The notes: generated by a model not told the origin, from the sequence alone. A DNA stretch of 29,001 nucleotides from Oscillospiraceae bacterium (GCA_017505505.1 JAFVPA010000007.1:1-29001), one strand, 5' to 3'. Positions 21,537-29,001 are shown, counted from the first letter of the stretch. A program made the numbers and translations.

Positions 21537-23723
21537 TTATACTTGTCCTCTTCTGGATGCCACCACGTCACGGATGTTCAGGAGCTTTTTACGGATGGTT
21601 TCCAGTTCGGCTACGTTTTTGACTTCAAAGCGGACAGTGAACATGCTGCGGCCGCCGGGGAGGTCTTTGCCTACCAGCTCCTTGACACGGACACGGGCGG
21701 AGGTCATGACGGTGGCCACGTCCAGCAGCAGGCCGTCTCTTGTGATGCAGTCCAGCTCCAGAGTGGTCTCGAAGGGCTGCTCTTCCTGGGTGGCCCAGCG
21801 GACACGGACCCAGCGGGCAGCCTGGCGGGGATCATCCCGGTTGGCGGCGTTGGGGCAGTCGGCCCGGTGGACACTGACACCGAAGCCCTTGGTAATGAAG
21901 CCGGCAATGGCATCGCCGGGAACGGGGGTACAGCACTTGGCGAACTTGATCATGCAGGATTCGATGTCCTCCACGATGACACCGTTGATACCGTGGCGGT
22001 CCTGGAGGACGGCTTCGGAATCGGGCTTGATCCGCAGAGGCATGGACTTTTCCACGTTCTGGGCCTTGATGGCCTTGGTGATGTCGTCCCGGATCCGGCC
22101 CACGGCCTTGGTGGCAGTCAGGCCGCCGTAGCCGATGGCGGCGTACATATCGTCCCAGTTGCCGAAGGACAGCTTTTTCAGCAGGTGGGGTTCCAGGTCG
22201 GGATCGGAGAGAACGGTGAGAGGCAGGCCCATCCGCTTCATCTCGGATTCGAAGGAGGCACGGCCGTGGACGATGTTCTCGTCCCGCTTTTCCTTCTTGA
22301 ACCACTGCTTGATCTTGGTGCGGGCCTGGTTGGACTTACAGATGGTCAGCCAGTCACGGCTGGGGCCCTTGGCGGACTTGGAGGTCAGGATCTCCACAAT
22401 GTCGCCGTTTTTCAGCTTGGCATCGATGTTGGCGATGCGGTTGTTGACCTTGGCACCGATCATGGCGTTGCCGACGCCGGAGTGGATGGCGTAGGCAAAG
22501 TCGATGGGGGTGGAGCCGTTGGGCAGGGAGACCACACGGCCCTTGGGGGTGTAGACGAAGACCTCGTCGTCGAACATGTCGATCTTCATGGACTGGACGA
22601 ACTCTTCGGCATCGGAGTCCTGCTGGGTCTCCAGCAGACGGCGGACCCATTCGAAGTCCTTTTCCGTGCCGCCGCCGGTGCCCTGCTTATACTTCCAGTG
22701 GGCGGCAATGCCGTATTCCGCAGTCTCGTGCATCTCCCAGGTCCGGATCTGGACCTCGAAGGGGATGCCCTGCTTGCCGATGACGGTGGTGTGCAGGGAC
22801 TGGTACATATTGGGTTTGGGGGTGGAGATGTAGTCCTTGAACCGTCCGGGAACCAGATTGAACAGGTCGTGGACATGGCCCAGGACGTTGTAGCAGTCGG
22901 GGATGGAATCTACCACCACCCGGAAGGCGTAGATGTCGTACAGCTCGTCGATGGTCTTGTTTTGGTTCTGCATCTTGCGGTAGATGGAGTAAACGTGCTT
23001 GATGCGGCCATAGGTCTTGCTGCGGATGCCCATGCGGGTGAGACGGTCGGTGATCTTATCCTGGATGGTGTTCATGAACTGCTCGTCCTGGTCCTTGTGG
23101 GCGGACAGGTGGCTCATGATCTCTTCATAATCATTGGGAGCCAGGTAGCGCAGGGACAGGTCTTCCAGCTCCCACTTGATCCGCTGCATACCAAGACGGT
23201 GGGCCAGAGGAGCATAGATATCCATGGTTTCCCGGCATTTCTTGATCTGCTTGGCGGGGGTCTGGTACTGCATAGTGCGCATATTGTGAAGCCGGTCGGC
23301 AATTTTGATCAGCACCACCCGGATGTCCTTGGACATGGCCATGAACATCTTGCGCAGGCTCTCCATCTGGGCCTGCTCGGAGGTGGTGAAGTCGGTTCGG
23401 GTCAGTTTGGTGACACCCTCCACCAGCTCCGCCACAGTATCGCCGAAGAGCTTGGCGATGTCCTCATGGGATGCGTCGGTATCTTCGATACAGTCGTGGA
23501 GCAGGGCACCTAAGATGGCATCCATATCCAGACCGATCTCGGCGACCACCTGGGCCACGGCCAGGGGGTGGATGATATAGGGGGAACCGTCCTTGCGCTT
23601 CTGGTACTGGTGCTTGGCGTTGGCGTACTCTACGGCCTTATCGATCAGCGCCATGTCCGCATTGGGCATGTGCTTCATAATGGCCTGGTGCATGGACGCA
23701 TAGTGTTCTTCAAAGGTTTCCAT
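21537..23723 (-). CDS. relA: bifunctional (p)ppGpp synthetase/hydrolase
   Basis: The enzyme makes and degrades the stringent-response alarmone. The 728-residue protein has, in order, an HD hydrolase domain with HPLAVA (His52), LLHDCIEDT (His76-Asp77, Glu80-Asp81) and IKIADRLHNMRT. The synthetase domain has RIKHVYSIYRKM, YDIYAFRVVVD, NMYQSLHTTV and FEVQIRTWEMHETAEYGIAAHWKYK. A TGS domain follows (VFVYTPKGRVVSLPNGSTPIDFAYAIHSGVG). A helical region follows, then a CCTPVPGDAIAGF zinc-finger-like region and a C-terminal ACT domain. It is a standard long RSH enzyme. ATG 23723 lies just after the recJ stop (5-base gap) with only a weak ribosome binding site, so translation is probably coupled to recJ. 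apt, which often sits between recJ and relA, is missing. Confidence 0.97.
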   Translation of the reverse strand: METFEEHYASMHQAIMKHMPNADMALIDKAVEYANAKHQYQKRKDGSPYIIHPLAVAQVVAEIGLDMDAILGALLHDCIEDTDASHEDIAKLFGDTVAELVEGVTKLTRTDFTTSEQAQMESLRKMFMAMSKDIRVVLIKIADRLHNMRTMQYQTPAKQIKKCRETMDIYAPLAHRLGMQRIKWELEDLSLRYLAPNDYEEIMSHLSAHKDQDEQFMNTIQDKITDRLTRMGIRSKTYGRIKHVYSIYRKMQNQNKTIDELYDIYAFRVVVDSIPDCYNVLGHVHDLFNLVPGRFKDYISTPKPNMYQSLHTTVIGKQGIPFEVQIRTWEMHETAEYGIAAHWKYKQGTGGGTEKDFEWVRRLLETQQDSDAEEFVQSMKIDMFDDEVFVYTPKGRVVSLPNGSTPIDFAYAIHSGVGNAMIGAKVNNRIANIDAKLKNGDIVEILTSKSAKGPSRDWLTICKSNQARTKIKQWFKKEKRDENIVHGRASFESEMKRMGLPLTVLSDPDLEPHLLKKLSFGNWDDMYAAIGYGGLTATKAVGRIRDDITKAIKAQNVEKSMPLRIKPDSEAVLQDRHGINGVIVEDIESCMIKFAKCCTPVPGDAIAGFITKGFGVSVHRADCPNAANRDDPRQAARWVRVRWATQEEQPFETTLELDCITRDGLLLDVATVMTSARVRVKELVGKDLPGGRSMFTVRFEVKNVAELETIRKKLLNIRDVVASRRGQV

Positions 23724-23728
23724 AATTC

Positions 23729-25786
23729 TCAGCTCTCTTTCGCTTTCAGCAGGCGCTGCATGGTTTGGCTGGTGTTCAGGTCGGCTTTCCCGGTGCCGGG
23801 AGTCAGACGGATGGTGATATGCTTATGCTGCCGGGTGACTTCCAGCAGTCCTACGTCCCGGAAGATATCCAGGCAGGTCATCAGCTGGCCCAGACTCATG
23901 GGCTTATTGGTCCAGCGGACGATCTTGCGGCACAGGCAGATGGGGGATTCCTGGATCTGGGCCGGGGCGGCGGCTAAATAGCGCCAGACCATGGCCAGAG
24001 TGGCCCGCTCGGGAAGCAGGGCGGCTGCGGCCTGGGCCGTAATGCGGCCGGACAGCAGGGCGTGGTAAGCGGCGGCTTCGGGGGAGCATTCGGCATTGCA
24101 GCTGGGGCGGATGTCCAGTACGTTCATCTGCACGCTGCGTTCACCCCGGAATTCGTTGATCTGGGGAGTAAAGGCGACATCCACCATGTCACCGGACTGG
24201 ATGGAAACAGACTCCGGGCTGGCGGAGAAATAGATGGCGTTCAGGCCGTAGCGGCCACAGCGCAGCCGCAGGCGCATATGCCGTCCGCCGCCCACCCTGG
24301 TGATGCGCTCGATGGTCAGGTTTTTCATCATCAGCACCGGCTTGGGACAGCAGTTGCCACAGGGCTCCAGCACGGAGAGGGACTCAATGTTGTGGATGGT
24401 CAGCAGCTCCGCCGGGATGGCGCAGTCGATGTCCAGAGAGGTCCGGGGGGTATCGTCGGAATAGTAGCCCGCGGCCAAAGCACAGACCTGACGGCGGAAT
24501 TCCGGGATATTGCTGCGGGTGATGGTAAAGCCTGCGGCCAGCTCATGGCCGCCGTAGCTTTCCAACAGTGGGGCCAAGGCCGTCAGGGAGGAGAACAGGT
24601 TGAAGCCGCCATGGCTGCGGGAGCTGGCTTTGCCGTGCTCACCGTCCAGGCAGATCAGGAAGGCGGGGCAGGCGTATTCTTCGGCAATGCGGCTGGCCAC
24701 GATGCCCACAACGCCCTGATGCCAGCTTTCGTCAGCCAAAACGATGGCCTCAGGGGGCTGGCCTGTGGGAAGCATGGAGACTGCCTGGTCATAGATGCTG
24801 GATTCCACGGCCTGGCGCTGGCGGTTCAATTCGCACAGCGCTCTGGCTACCTGGGTGGCCCGGGCCGGGTCGTCGGTGAGGAACAGCTCCACGGCCAGCT
24901 CGATCTGGCCCATACGGCCTGCGGCATTGATCCGGGGAGCCAGCATGAAGCCGATGGAGGAGGAACTGACGGTCCTGGGGTCGCAGCCGCTTTCCGCCAT
25001 CAGAGCGGCGATACCGGGGCGTTTGGTGCGGCTCAGGCTTTCCAGTCCCCGGGCCACGAAGACCCGGTTTTCCCCCTGAAGGGGCATGACGTCTGCCACG
25101 GTACCCAGGCAGACCATGTCGGCGTATTCCTGAAGGACTTCCTCCTGGTCGCCATTCAGGGCGGCGGCCAGTTTGAAGGCCACGCCCACGCCGGACAGGT
25201 TCTTGTGGGGATATCCACCATCGGGACGGTGGGGGTCAACCACAGCTGCGGCGTAGGGGAGGGTATCCTTACATTCGTGATGGTCGGTGATAACCAGGTC
25301 AATGCCCAGTTCCCGGCAGAGCTCTGCTTCCGCAATGGCGGTGATGCCGCAGTCCACGGTGATGATGAGCTTAACACCTTCCCCGTGGAGCTGGTGGATG
25401 GCAATGGGGTTCAGACCGTAGCCCTCTTCCAGCCGGCCGGGGATATAGCTGACCACATCCGCGCCATGGCGGCGGAGAAAGTCTGTCAAAAGACAGGTGG
25501 AGGTGATGCCGTCCACATCATAGTCGCCGAAAACGGCGATCTTTTCCCCCCGGGACATGGCAAGGCCCACCCGTCCGGCGGCCAGGTCCATGTCGGTCAT
25601 CAGGAAGGGGTCCAGCAGGGGTGCGTTGCAGTCTAAGTATTTGTTTGCTTCCCGGCTGTCCCGGATCCCCCGGGAGGCCAGGACCATGGCGGCCAGAGGG
25701 GCATATCCGCCTCTGGTCAGGGTATTGACAGCACGCACATCCGGTTCGTTCACATTCCAAATTCCATATTTCACGTTGATACACAT
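23729..25786 (-). CDS. recJ: single-stranded-DNA exonuclease RecJ
   Basis: RecJ is a 5'-3' single-strand exonuclease in recombination and mismatch or base-excision repair. The 685-residue protein has DHH motifs DYDVDG (88-93), ITVDCGIT, DHHE (168-171) and DPHRP, the connecting helix, then the DHHA1 motif GGHELAAGF and a C-terminal OB domain. A further C-terminal extension of about 100 residues is typical of long Firmicutes RecJ. The start is uncertain. ATG 25786 lies only about 14 bases after the expected transcription start; an out-of-frame ATG at 25790 has better ribosome-site spacing; and GTG 25774 (giving MKYGIWNV) would match shorter homologues. It is the first gene of the recJ-relA-dtd-MBL-hemZ run. 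Confidence 0.95.
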   Translation of the reverse strand: MCINVKYGIWNVNEPDVRAVNTLTRGGYAPLAAMVLASRGIRDSREANKYLDCNAPLLDPFLMTDMDLAAGRVGLAMSRGEKIAVFGDYDVDGITSTCLLTDFLRRHGADVVSYIPGRLEEGYGLNPIAIHQLHGEGVKLIITVDCGITAIAEAELCRELGIDLVITDHHECKDTLPYAAAVVDPHRPDGGYPHKNLSGVGVAFKLAAALNGDQEEVLQEYADMVCLGTVADVMPLQGENRVFVARGLESLSRTKRPGIAALMAESGCDPRTVSSSSIGFMLAPRINAAGRMGQIELAVELFLTDDPARATQVARALCELNRQRQAVESSIYDQAVSMLPTGQPPEAIVLADESWHQGVVGIVASRIAEEYACPAFLICLDGEHGKASSRSHGGFNLFSSLTALAPLLESYGGHELAAGFTITRSNIPEFRRQVCALAAGYYSDDTPRTSLDIDCAIPAELLTIHNIESLSVLEPCGNCCPKPVLMMKNLTIERITRVGGGRHMRLRLRCGRYGLNAIYFSASPESVSIQSGDMVDVAFTPQINEFRGERSVQMNVLDIRPSCNAECSPEAAAYHALLSGRITAQAAAALLPERATLAMVWRYLAAAPAQIQESPICLCRKIVRWTNKPMSLGQLMTCLDIFRDVGLLEVTRQHKHITIRLTPGTGKADLNTSQTMQRLLKAKES

Positions 25787-25806
25787 CCATAATTGATTTT
25801 CCTTCT

Positions 25807-25835
25807 ATTATAGCAAAAATGCGACCATAGCACAA
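25807..25835 (-). promoter_or_regulatory. sigma-A promoter of the recJ operon
   Basis: On the minus strand TTGTGC (25830-25835) and a perfect TATAAT (25807-25812) are spaced 17 bp. Transcription near 25800 leaves a very short leader before the recJ start. Confidence 0.75.
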
Positions 25836-25874
25836 TAGGAAGATGGAATTTTATTATTTAGATGTGTAAGTGGG

Positions 25875-26074
25875 AAATTATCGTTTATCACACCATCAAA
25901 ACGTGGATGTCATTGCGAGCCAGTGCGCACACTGGCGTGGCAATCCCCTCCCAATATCCGCGCAGAAGCATAAAATGGTAGCAACCGCAAACTTGCAGGG
26001 AGATTGCCACGTCGGCCTTTGGCCTCCTCGCAATGACATGCGTTTTCCGTTTCTGCACAGCTAAACTACAATTT
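25875..26074. repeat. family C repeat, copy 2 (200 bp, inverted)
   Basis: The same element as 10463-10662 in the opposite orientation, with ends AAATTATCGTTTA and TAAACTACAATTT. Identity is near complete, including the core with GCAGAAGCATAAAATG. Its right end supplies the TAG stop of the YtvI-like gene. Confidence 0.93.
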
Positions 26075-27115
26075 TTCTTTTCTCTCCGGGAGGATCTGGA
26101 GAACGGCGACGGTGAGGATGGGGGCCAGGAACATGCCGGGCAGGCCACAGAGCTTGTAGCCTGCGTACAGGGTCATCAGCGTTACCAGAGGGTCCAGTCC
26201 CAGATGGCGGCCCAGGAGCTTCGGCTCCAGCATGGAGCGGGTCAGGGTCACGGTGATGTAGAGCCCGGCGATGCCGATGGCCCGGGGCGTGTCTTCCTGT
26301 AGAAAGCAGACAAGGCTCCAGGGCAGCAGGACTGTACCGGTGCCCAAAACCGGGAAGACATCTACCAGACAGACACCCAAAGCCCAGAACAGGGCATAGG
26401 GGATCTTCAGGATCACAAAGCCCAGAAACAGGATGAGGAAGGTGACACCCATAAGCCGGAACTGGGCGGTGAGCCACCGGGCAAAAATGCCCCGGATGCG
26501 TCTGGCAGCTGCGCGAAGGGAACGCAGCCGCTCTTTGGGAATATGCTGCAGGAGCCATAGTTTGATACGGGGCAGCTTGGCAGAGATGAGAAAGGCAGAA
26601 AGAATGGCAGTGCCCAGGCTCAGGGCGCTGTCCGGGACATGGGACAGAAGATTCCCGGCCAGGCCCAGCAGGTAGCCGGTGCCCTTGTCCAGCAGGGCGG
26701 CTCCGTCGGAGAACAGGGTGGTCACATTTTCCTGGATCAGGGGGCGGATGCTCTGGGGGGTATGGGCGGCCAGATCCAGCAGCCAGCCGCGGACCAGGGA
26801 AAAGCCGGAGACGGTGGCCTGCTCCAGGTCCGGCAGGATACCGGCCAGGGCACGCAGCTCCCGCACAACAAAGGCGCACAGCAGAAGCAGGGCCATGGCC
26901 AGGAAGGAGAAGGTCATGCTGACACCGATGCCGGTACTGACCGGACGGGGCACATGCAGCCGTTTCTGGAGGAAATTTACCATGGGCTCCGCAGCCAGCG
27001 CCAGGATGAATCCCAGCACAAAGGGAGAGAATAAAGGGAAGAGGAAGCGCAGAAACAGCCAGACCGTCAGAAAGACTGCCAGGGCCAACAGCAGCTTTTT
27101 CGTTCCTGGACGCAC
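26066..27115 (-). CDS. YtvI-like AI-2E/permease-family sporulation membrane protein
   Basis: This 349-residue protein of the AI-2E transporter superfamily has an eight-helix layout. Features include LFLRFLFPLFSPFVLGFILALAAEPMVNFL at the start, the long soluble middle segment, and the C-terminal VDVFPVLGTGTVLLPWSLV and LEPKLLGRHLGLDPLVTLMTLYAG signature. In spore formers the subfamily with this arrangement is annotated YtvI. Transport activity and substrate are unknown, and some members act as Na/H antiporters. The GTG start at 27115 has AAAGGAGT 8 bases upstream. The final codons and TAG stop lie inside a family C repeat, so its C-terminus (RKEKL) may have been reshaped by insertion. It is divergent from the ACT-domain gene. 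Confidence 0.88.
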   Translation of the reverse strand: MRPGTKKLLLALAVFLTVWLFLRFLFPLFSPFVLGFILALAAEPMVNFLQKRLHVPRPVSTGIGVSMTFSFLAMALLLLCAFVVRELRALAGILPDLEQATVSGFSLVRGWLLDLAAHTPQSIRPLIQENVTTLFSDGAALLDKGTGYLLGLAGNLLSHVPDSALSLGTAILSAFLISAKLPRIKLWLLQHIPKERLRSLRAAARRIRGIFARWLTAQFRLMGVTFLILFLGFVILKIPYALFWALGVCLVDVFPVLGTGTVLLPWSLVCFLQEDTPRAIGIAGLYITVTLTRSMLEPKLLGRHLGLDPLVTLMTLYAGYKLCGLPGMFLAPILTVAVLQILPERKEKL

Positions 27116-27146
27116 AAAAATACTCCTTTCGTGGACAAGATAGGGG

Positions 27147-27174
27147 TTGCATTTTCCAAAATATATGCTACAAT
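27147..27174 (+). promoter_or_regulatory. sigma-A promoter of the ACT-domain gene
   Basis: TTGCAT (27147-27152) and TACAAT (27169-27174) are separated by 16 bp, about 75 bp before the gene. A weaker TTGTTG/CATACT pair lies nearer the start and could also serve. Confidence 0.55.
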
Positions 27175-27248
27175 ACTTAGTGGAAAAACAAATGTTGTTG
27201 TGTTGTACACAGTTTGCATACTACTAAAAATGATCCAGGAGGTCAGAT

Positions 27249-27689
27249 ATGGCGACCAAACCCAAATACTACATTGTGGAAGCATCGGCGCTGCCGGAAG
27301 TATTCCTGAAGGTGGCGGAGGCCAAGCGGCTTCTGTCTACAGGCGAGGCTTCCACTGTCAACGAGGCTACCCGCATGACGGATATCAGCCGCAGCGCATT
27401 TTATAAATACCGTGACGCGGTGCTTCCCTTCCAGAATATGATGACCGGACGAATCATTACCTTCCAGCTGCTGCTGCATGACCAGGTAGGCCTGCTGTCG
27501 GAGCTGCTGGATGTATTCGCCGATACCAATGTAAACATCCTGACCATCAACTCCATCGTGCCTACCAACGGCACTGCTGTTGTCACCATTTCTGCCGACA
27601 CCATGGAGATCAACACCTCTCTGGAAGAACTGCTGCATATGCTGCGGACCTTCAAGGGCGTTGTGAAAGCGGAAGTTCTGGCGGGTTAA
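27249..27689 (+). CDS. ACT-domain protein, UPF0735/PheB type
   Basis: This 146-residue protein has an N-terminal helix-turn-helix-like segment (ALPEVFLKVAEAKRLL, then NEATRMTDISRSAFYKYRDAV) and a C-terminal ACT domain (about 70-144: ITFQLLLHDQVGLLSELLDVF, NVNILTINS, GTAVVTIS). This matches the UPF0735 ACT proteins (PheB of Bacillus) that often sit before homoserine dehydrogenase. ACT domains bind amino acids, and the ligand here is unknown. It has AGGAGG upstream of ATG 27249 and a terminator after it. The next gene is an aspartokinase that lacks its own ACT domains, which makes a regulatory link possible. Confidence 0.92.
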   Translation: MATKPKYYIVEASALPEVFLKVAEAKRLLSTGEASTVNEATRMTDISRSAFYKYRDAVLPFQNMMTGRIITFQLLLHDQVGLLSELLDVFADTNVNILTINSIVPTNGTAVVTISADTMEINTSLEELLHMLRTFKGVVKAEVLAG

Positions 27690-27700
27690 TTGCATATTTG

Positions 27701-27734
27701 AAAACTGCCATCCGGATTCGGGTGGCGGTTTTTG
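27701..27734 (+). terminator. intrinsic terminator after the ACT gene
   Basis: AAAACTGCCATCCG pairs with CGGGTGGCGGTTTT (two G-U or mismatched positions) around GATT, and the T-rich arm continues to 27734. It separates the ACT gene from the aspartokinase, although partial read-through is possible since no clear promoter is visible in 27735-27816. Confidence 0.8.
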
Positions 27735-27816
27735 TTTAGGGGTGATGCAATTTATCTCCCTGACTTCGGCACATTTCGGCGGTCTGTGCAATACGATGGC
27801 ATGGGAGGGATGTACC

Positions 27817-28548
27817 ATGCTGATCGTACAGAAATACGGGGGAACTTCCCTGGGAGACACGGAACGGCTTCGCTCTGCGGCCCGGCGGGCGGCGGAGCTG
27901 GCCGGGAAAGGGCACCGGGTGGTGGTCGTGGTGTCGGCCCAGGGGGATACCACCGATGAACTTATTGAAAAAGCGGCCCAGGTCAATAAACACCGGGCGG
28001 CCCGGGAGATGGATGCGTACCTGGCGGCCGGAGAGCAGATGTCCGCCGGGCTGATGGCAATGGCCATAGGTGCATTGGGATGCCCGGCGGTGAGCCTGAC
28101 AGGTTGGCAGGCGGGGATCCATACGGACGGAGTCCACGGCAACGCGGCAATATCCTACATCGATACGGGCCGCATCCAGAAGGAACTGGAGGCCGGGAAA
28201 ATTGTGGTGGTGGCGGGCTTCCAGGGGGTGGACCCGGAGGGAGACATCACCACATTGGGCCGGGGCGGTTCCGATACCACGGCGGTGGCCCTGGCGGCGT
28301 TTTTGAGGGCGGAGAAATGTCAGATCTTTACGGATGTGGACGGCGTCTACGACCGGGATCCCCGGGTGTTTCCGGATGCAGTGCGGTTTGCGCGCATCGG
28401 TTACGATAAAATGATGGCCTTGATCGAAAATGGGGCTCAGGTGCTCCATGACCGCAGTGTGGCTCTGGCCCGGAAACATAACATCACTGTGGAAGTGCTG
28501 TCGGCCTTTACAGGCGCGCCGGGGACACTGGTGGGGGATTTGGAATAA
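27817..28548 (+). CDS. aspartate kinase, catalytic domain only
   Basis: Aspartate kinase phosphorylates aspartate in the first step to lysine, threonine and methionine. This 243-residue protein has the whole amino-acid-kinase domain: VQKYGGTSLGD at the start, VVVVSAQGDTTDELI, GEQMSAGLMA, GRGGSDTTAVALAAFL and IFTDVDGVYDRDPR. It stops at SAFTGAPGTLVGDLE, the point where the two ACT domains begin in the usual 400-residue enzyme. A repeat begins 40 bases later. ATG 27817 has GGGAGGG 7 bases upstream; an upstream in-frame ATG at 27742 has no such site. Without ACT domains, lysine or threonine feedback would need another protein; an ACT protein is encoded just upstream. A related amino acid kinase role is possible. 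Confidence 0.88.
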   Translation: MLIVQKYGGTSLGDTERLRSAARRAAELAGKGHRVVVVVSAQGDTTDELIEKAAQVNKHRAAREMDAYLAAGEQMSAGLMAMAIGALGCPAVSLTGWQAGIHTDGVHGNAAISYIDTGRIQKELEAGKIVVVAGFQGVDPEGDITTLGRGGSDTTAVALAAFLRAEKCQIFTDVDGVYDRDPRVFPDAVRFARIGYDKMMALIENGAQVLHDRSVALARKHNITVEVLSAFTGAPGTLVGDLE

Positions 28549-28588
28549 TCCTACCCGGTTTGGGCATAAGATATTCTACCGGGGTGTG

Positions 28589-28777
28589 AAATTATCGTTT
28601 GTTGCAAAATAGTCTGTAGGGCGGGGGGCCTGCCCCCGCCGGGCACCAATGATACCGGGCGTGACTATATTGGCAATTATCCAGCATTTTACATCGATTT
28701 TGCCACGCAATGATCAAAACTGCCCGGCGGAGGCTTTCACTCCGCCCTACACGGGATGGAGCGATAAACTACAATTT
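28589..28777. repeat. family A core inside shared 13-bp ends (189 bp)
   Basis: The outer ends are AAATTATCGTTTG and TAAACTACAATTT, identical in type to those of families B and C. Nested inside is a GTAGGG...CCCTAC element (28616-28750, 135 bp) homologous to 850-983. This copy joins family A to the shared-end scheme. Confidence 0.9.
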
Positions 28778-28793
28778 TTCTTGGAAAAAGCCC

Positions 28794-28822
28794 TTGACTT
28801 TTCTGAAAGGGTGTGCTAAAAT
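28794..28822 (+). promoter_or_regulatory. sigma-A promoter of infC
   Basis: TTGACT (28794-28799) and TAAAAT (28817-28822) are separated by 17 bp, placing the transcription start near 28829. Confidence 0.8.
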
Positions 28823-28829
28823 ACCCGGG

Positions 28830-28956
28830 TAATAAAGAAGGCTGAACATCCGCCTCACCGTCAGCAGTTGTGAAACGGTCAATATTCCACCTTCCCTATG
28901 GGGATCATGTGAGAATTATGCGGATGCTTTGGCGTCCGCTTTTTTGTTGTTTATTT
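28830..28956 (+). promoter_or_regulatory. attenuator leader of infC (L20-leader-like)
   Basis: The roughly 130-nt leader ends in a terminator (28920-28945): GCGGATGC / GCGTCCGC with a short loop and six T residues. An early CATCCGC (28847-28853) is fully complementary to the GCGGATG arm, so it can form a competing antiterminator. This switch is the form expected of the Firmicutes infC-rpmI-rplT leader, where ribosomal protein L20 promotes termination. L20 binding here is inferred from position. Confidence 0.75.
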
Positions 28957-28969
28957 GGAGGTGCTTACC

Positions 28970-29001
28970 ATCGCAAAGTTAGATCATCAGCTCAATGAGG
29001 A
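28970..29001 (+). CDS. infC: translation initiation factor IF-3 (first codons)
   Basis: Only the first ten codons are in the window: with initiator Met, MAKLDHQLNEE, ending at the right edge. The HQLNEE/HQINEE stretch is the typical IF-3 N-terminal beginning. IF-3 checks start codon and initiator tRNA on the 30S subunit. The reading frame has no ATG. GGAGGTG (28957-28963) stands 6 bases before ATC (28970-28972), the codon that aligns with known starts. infC characteristically uses AUU or other rare starts that IF-3 rejects, giving autoregulation. In-frame GTG 28961 overlaps the ribosome binding site and is unlikely. The attenuator leader and promoter upstream support the call. Confidence 0.82.
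   Translation, partial: MAKLDHQLNE

Noticed and set aside
21525..23513. 662-codon open frame on the plus strand opposite relA
   Set aside because: Antisense shadow of relA. It starts inside a palindromic repeat and has no recognisable domain.
28961..28969. GTG as infC start
   Set aside because: It lies inside the GGAGGTG ribosome site with no alternative site upstream, whereas ATC 28970 has ideal spacing.

Overview
The window looks like chromosomal backbone of a Gram-positive, endospore-forming gut clostridium, most likely Oscillospirales (Oscillospiraceae or a related family). The evidence is the forespore sigma factor SigG with a YlmC/YmxH partner, SpoVB-like and YtvI-like sporulation membrane proteins, AGGAGG-type ribosome binding sites, sigma-A promoters with 16-17 bp spacing, and moderately high GC. 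The genus cannot be fixed from the sequence alone. There is no prophage, transposase, tRNA, rRNA or CRISPR array.

Layout. Positions 1-1.8 kb read leftwards: rpsB (5' end only, with a structured leader), ymxH and sigG. A 770-bp gap between sigG and rpsT holds a candidate SigF-type promoter, a palindrome and a cluster of DnaA-box-like 9-mers. From 2.5 to 14.8 kb genes read rightwards: rpsT, recG, a BspA-like surface protein, gpmI, an Asp23/YloU-FakA pair, a YihY/BrkB membrane protein, a DUF5685-J-domain pair, and a cobalamin-riboswitch unit with a transcobalamin-like DUF4430 protein and an ECF S component. From 14.9 to 27.1 kb genes read leftwards: recJ-relA-dtd-MBL hydrolase-hemZ-amidohydrolase-spoVB-like, then hup-rqcP from its own promoter, with the YtvI-like permease as a separate unit. 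From 27.2 kb genes read rightwards again: an ACT-domain protein, a short aspartokinase, and the attenuated leader and first codons of infC.

The most unusual feature is the density of small palindromic repeats. At least fifteen copies or fragments, in five or more families, occupy most intergenic gaps. Two families recur at exactly constant length (three copies of 214 bp, two of 200 bp). Together with one 189-bp element they share the same 13-bp ends around unrelated cores. Several begin on or within a few bases of a stop codon, and in the recJ-relA-hemZ run five successive gaps each carry a repeat.

Other points worth a second look are an amidohydrolase that has lost two expected active-site residues, an aspartokinase without ACT domains beside a free ACT protein, a DUF5685 protein with squalene/phytoene-synthase-like Asp motifs, a B12-controlled transcobalamin-like protein, and an apparent AUC start for infC. 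I did not find a clearly new multi-gene defence or metabolic system. The best candidates for undescribed biology are the shared-end repeats and the DnaA-box cluster away from any visible dnaA.
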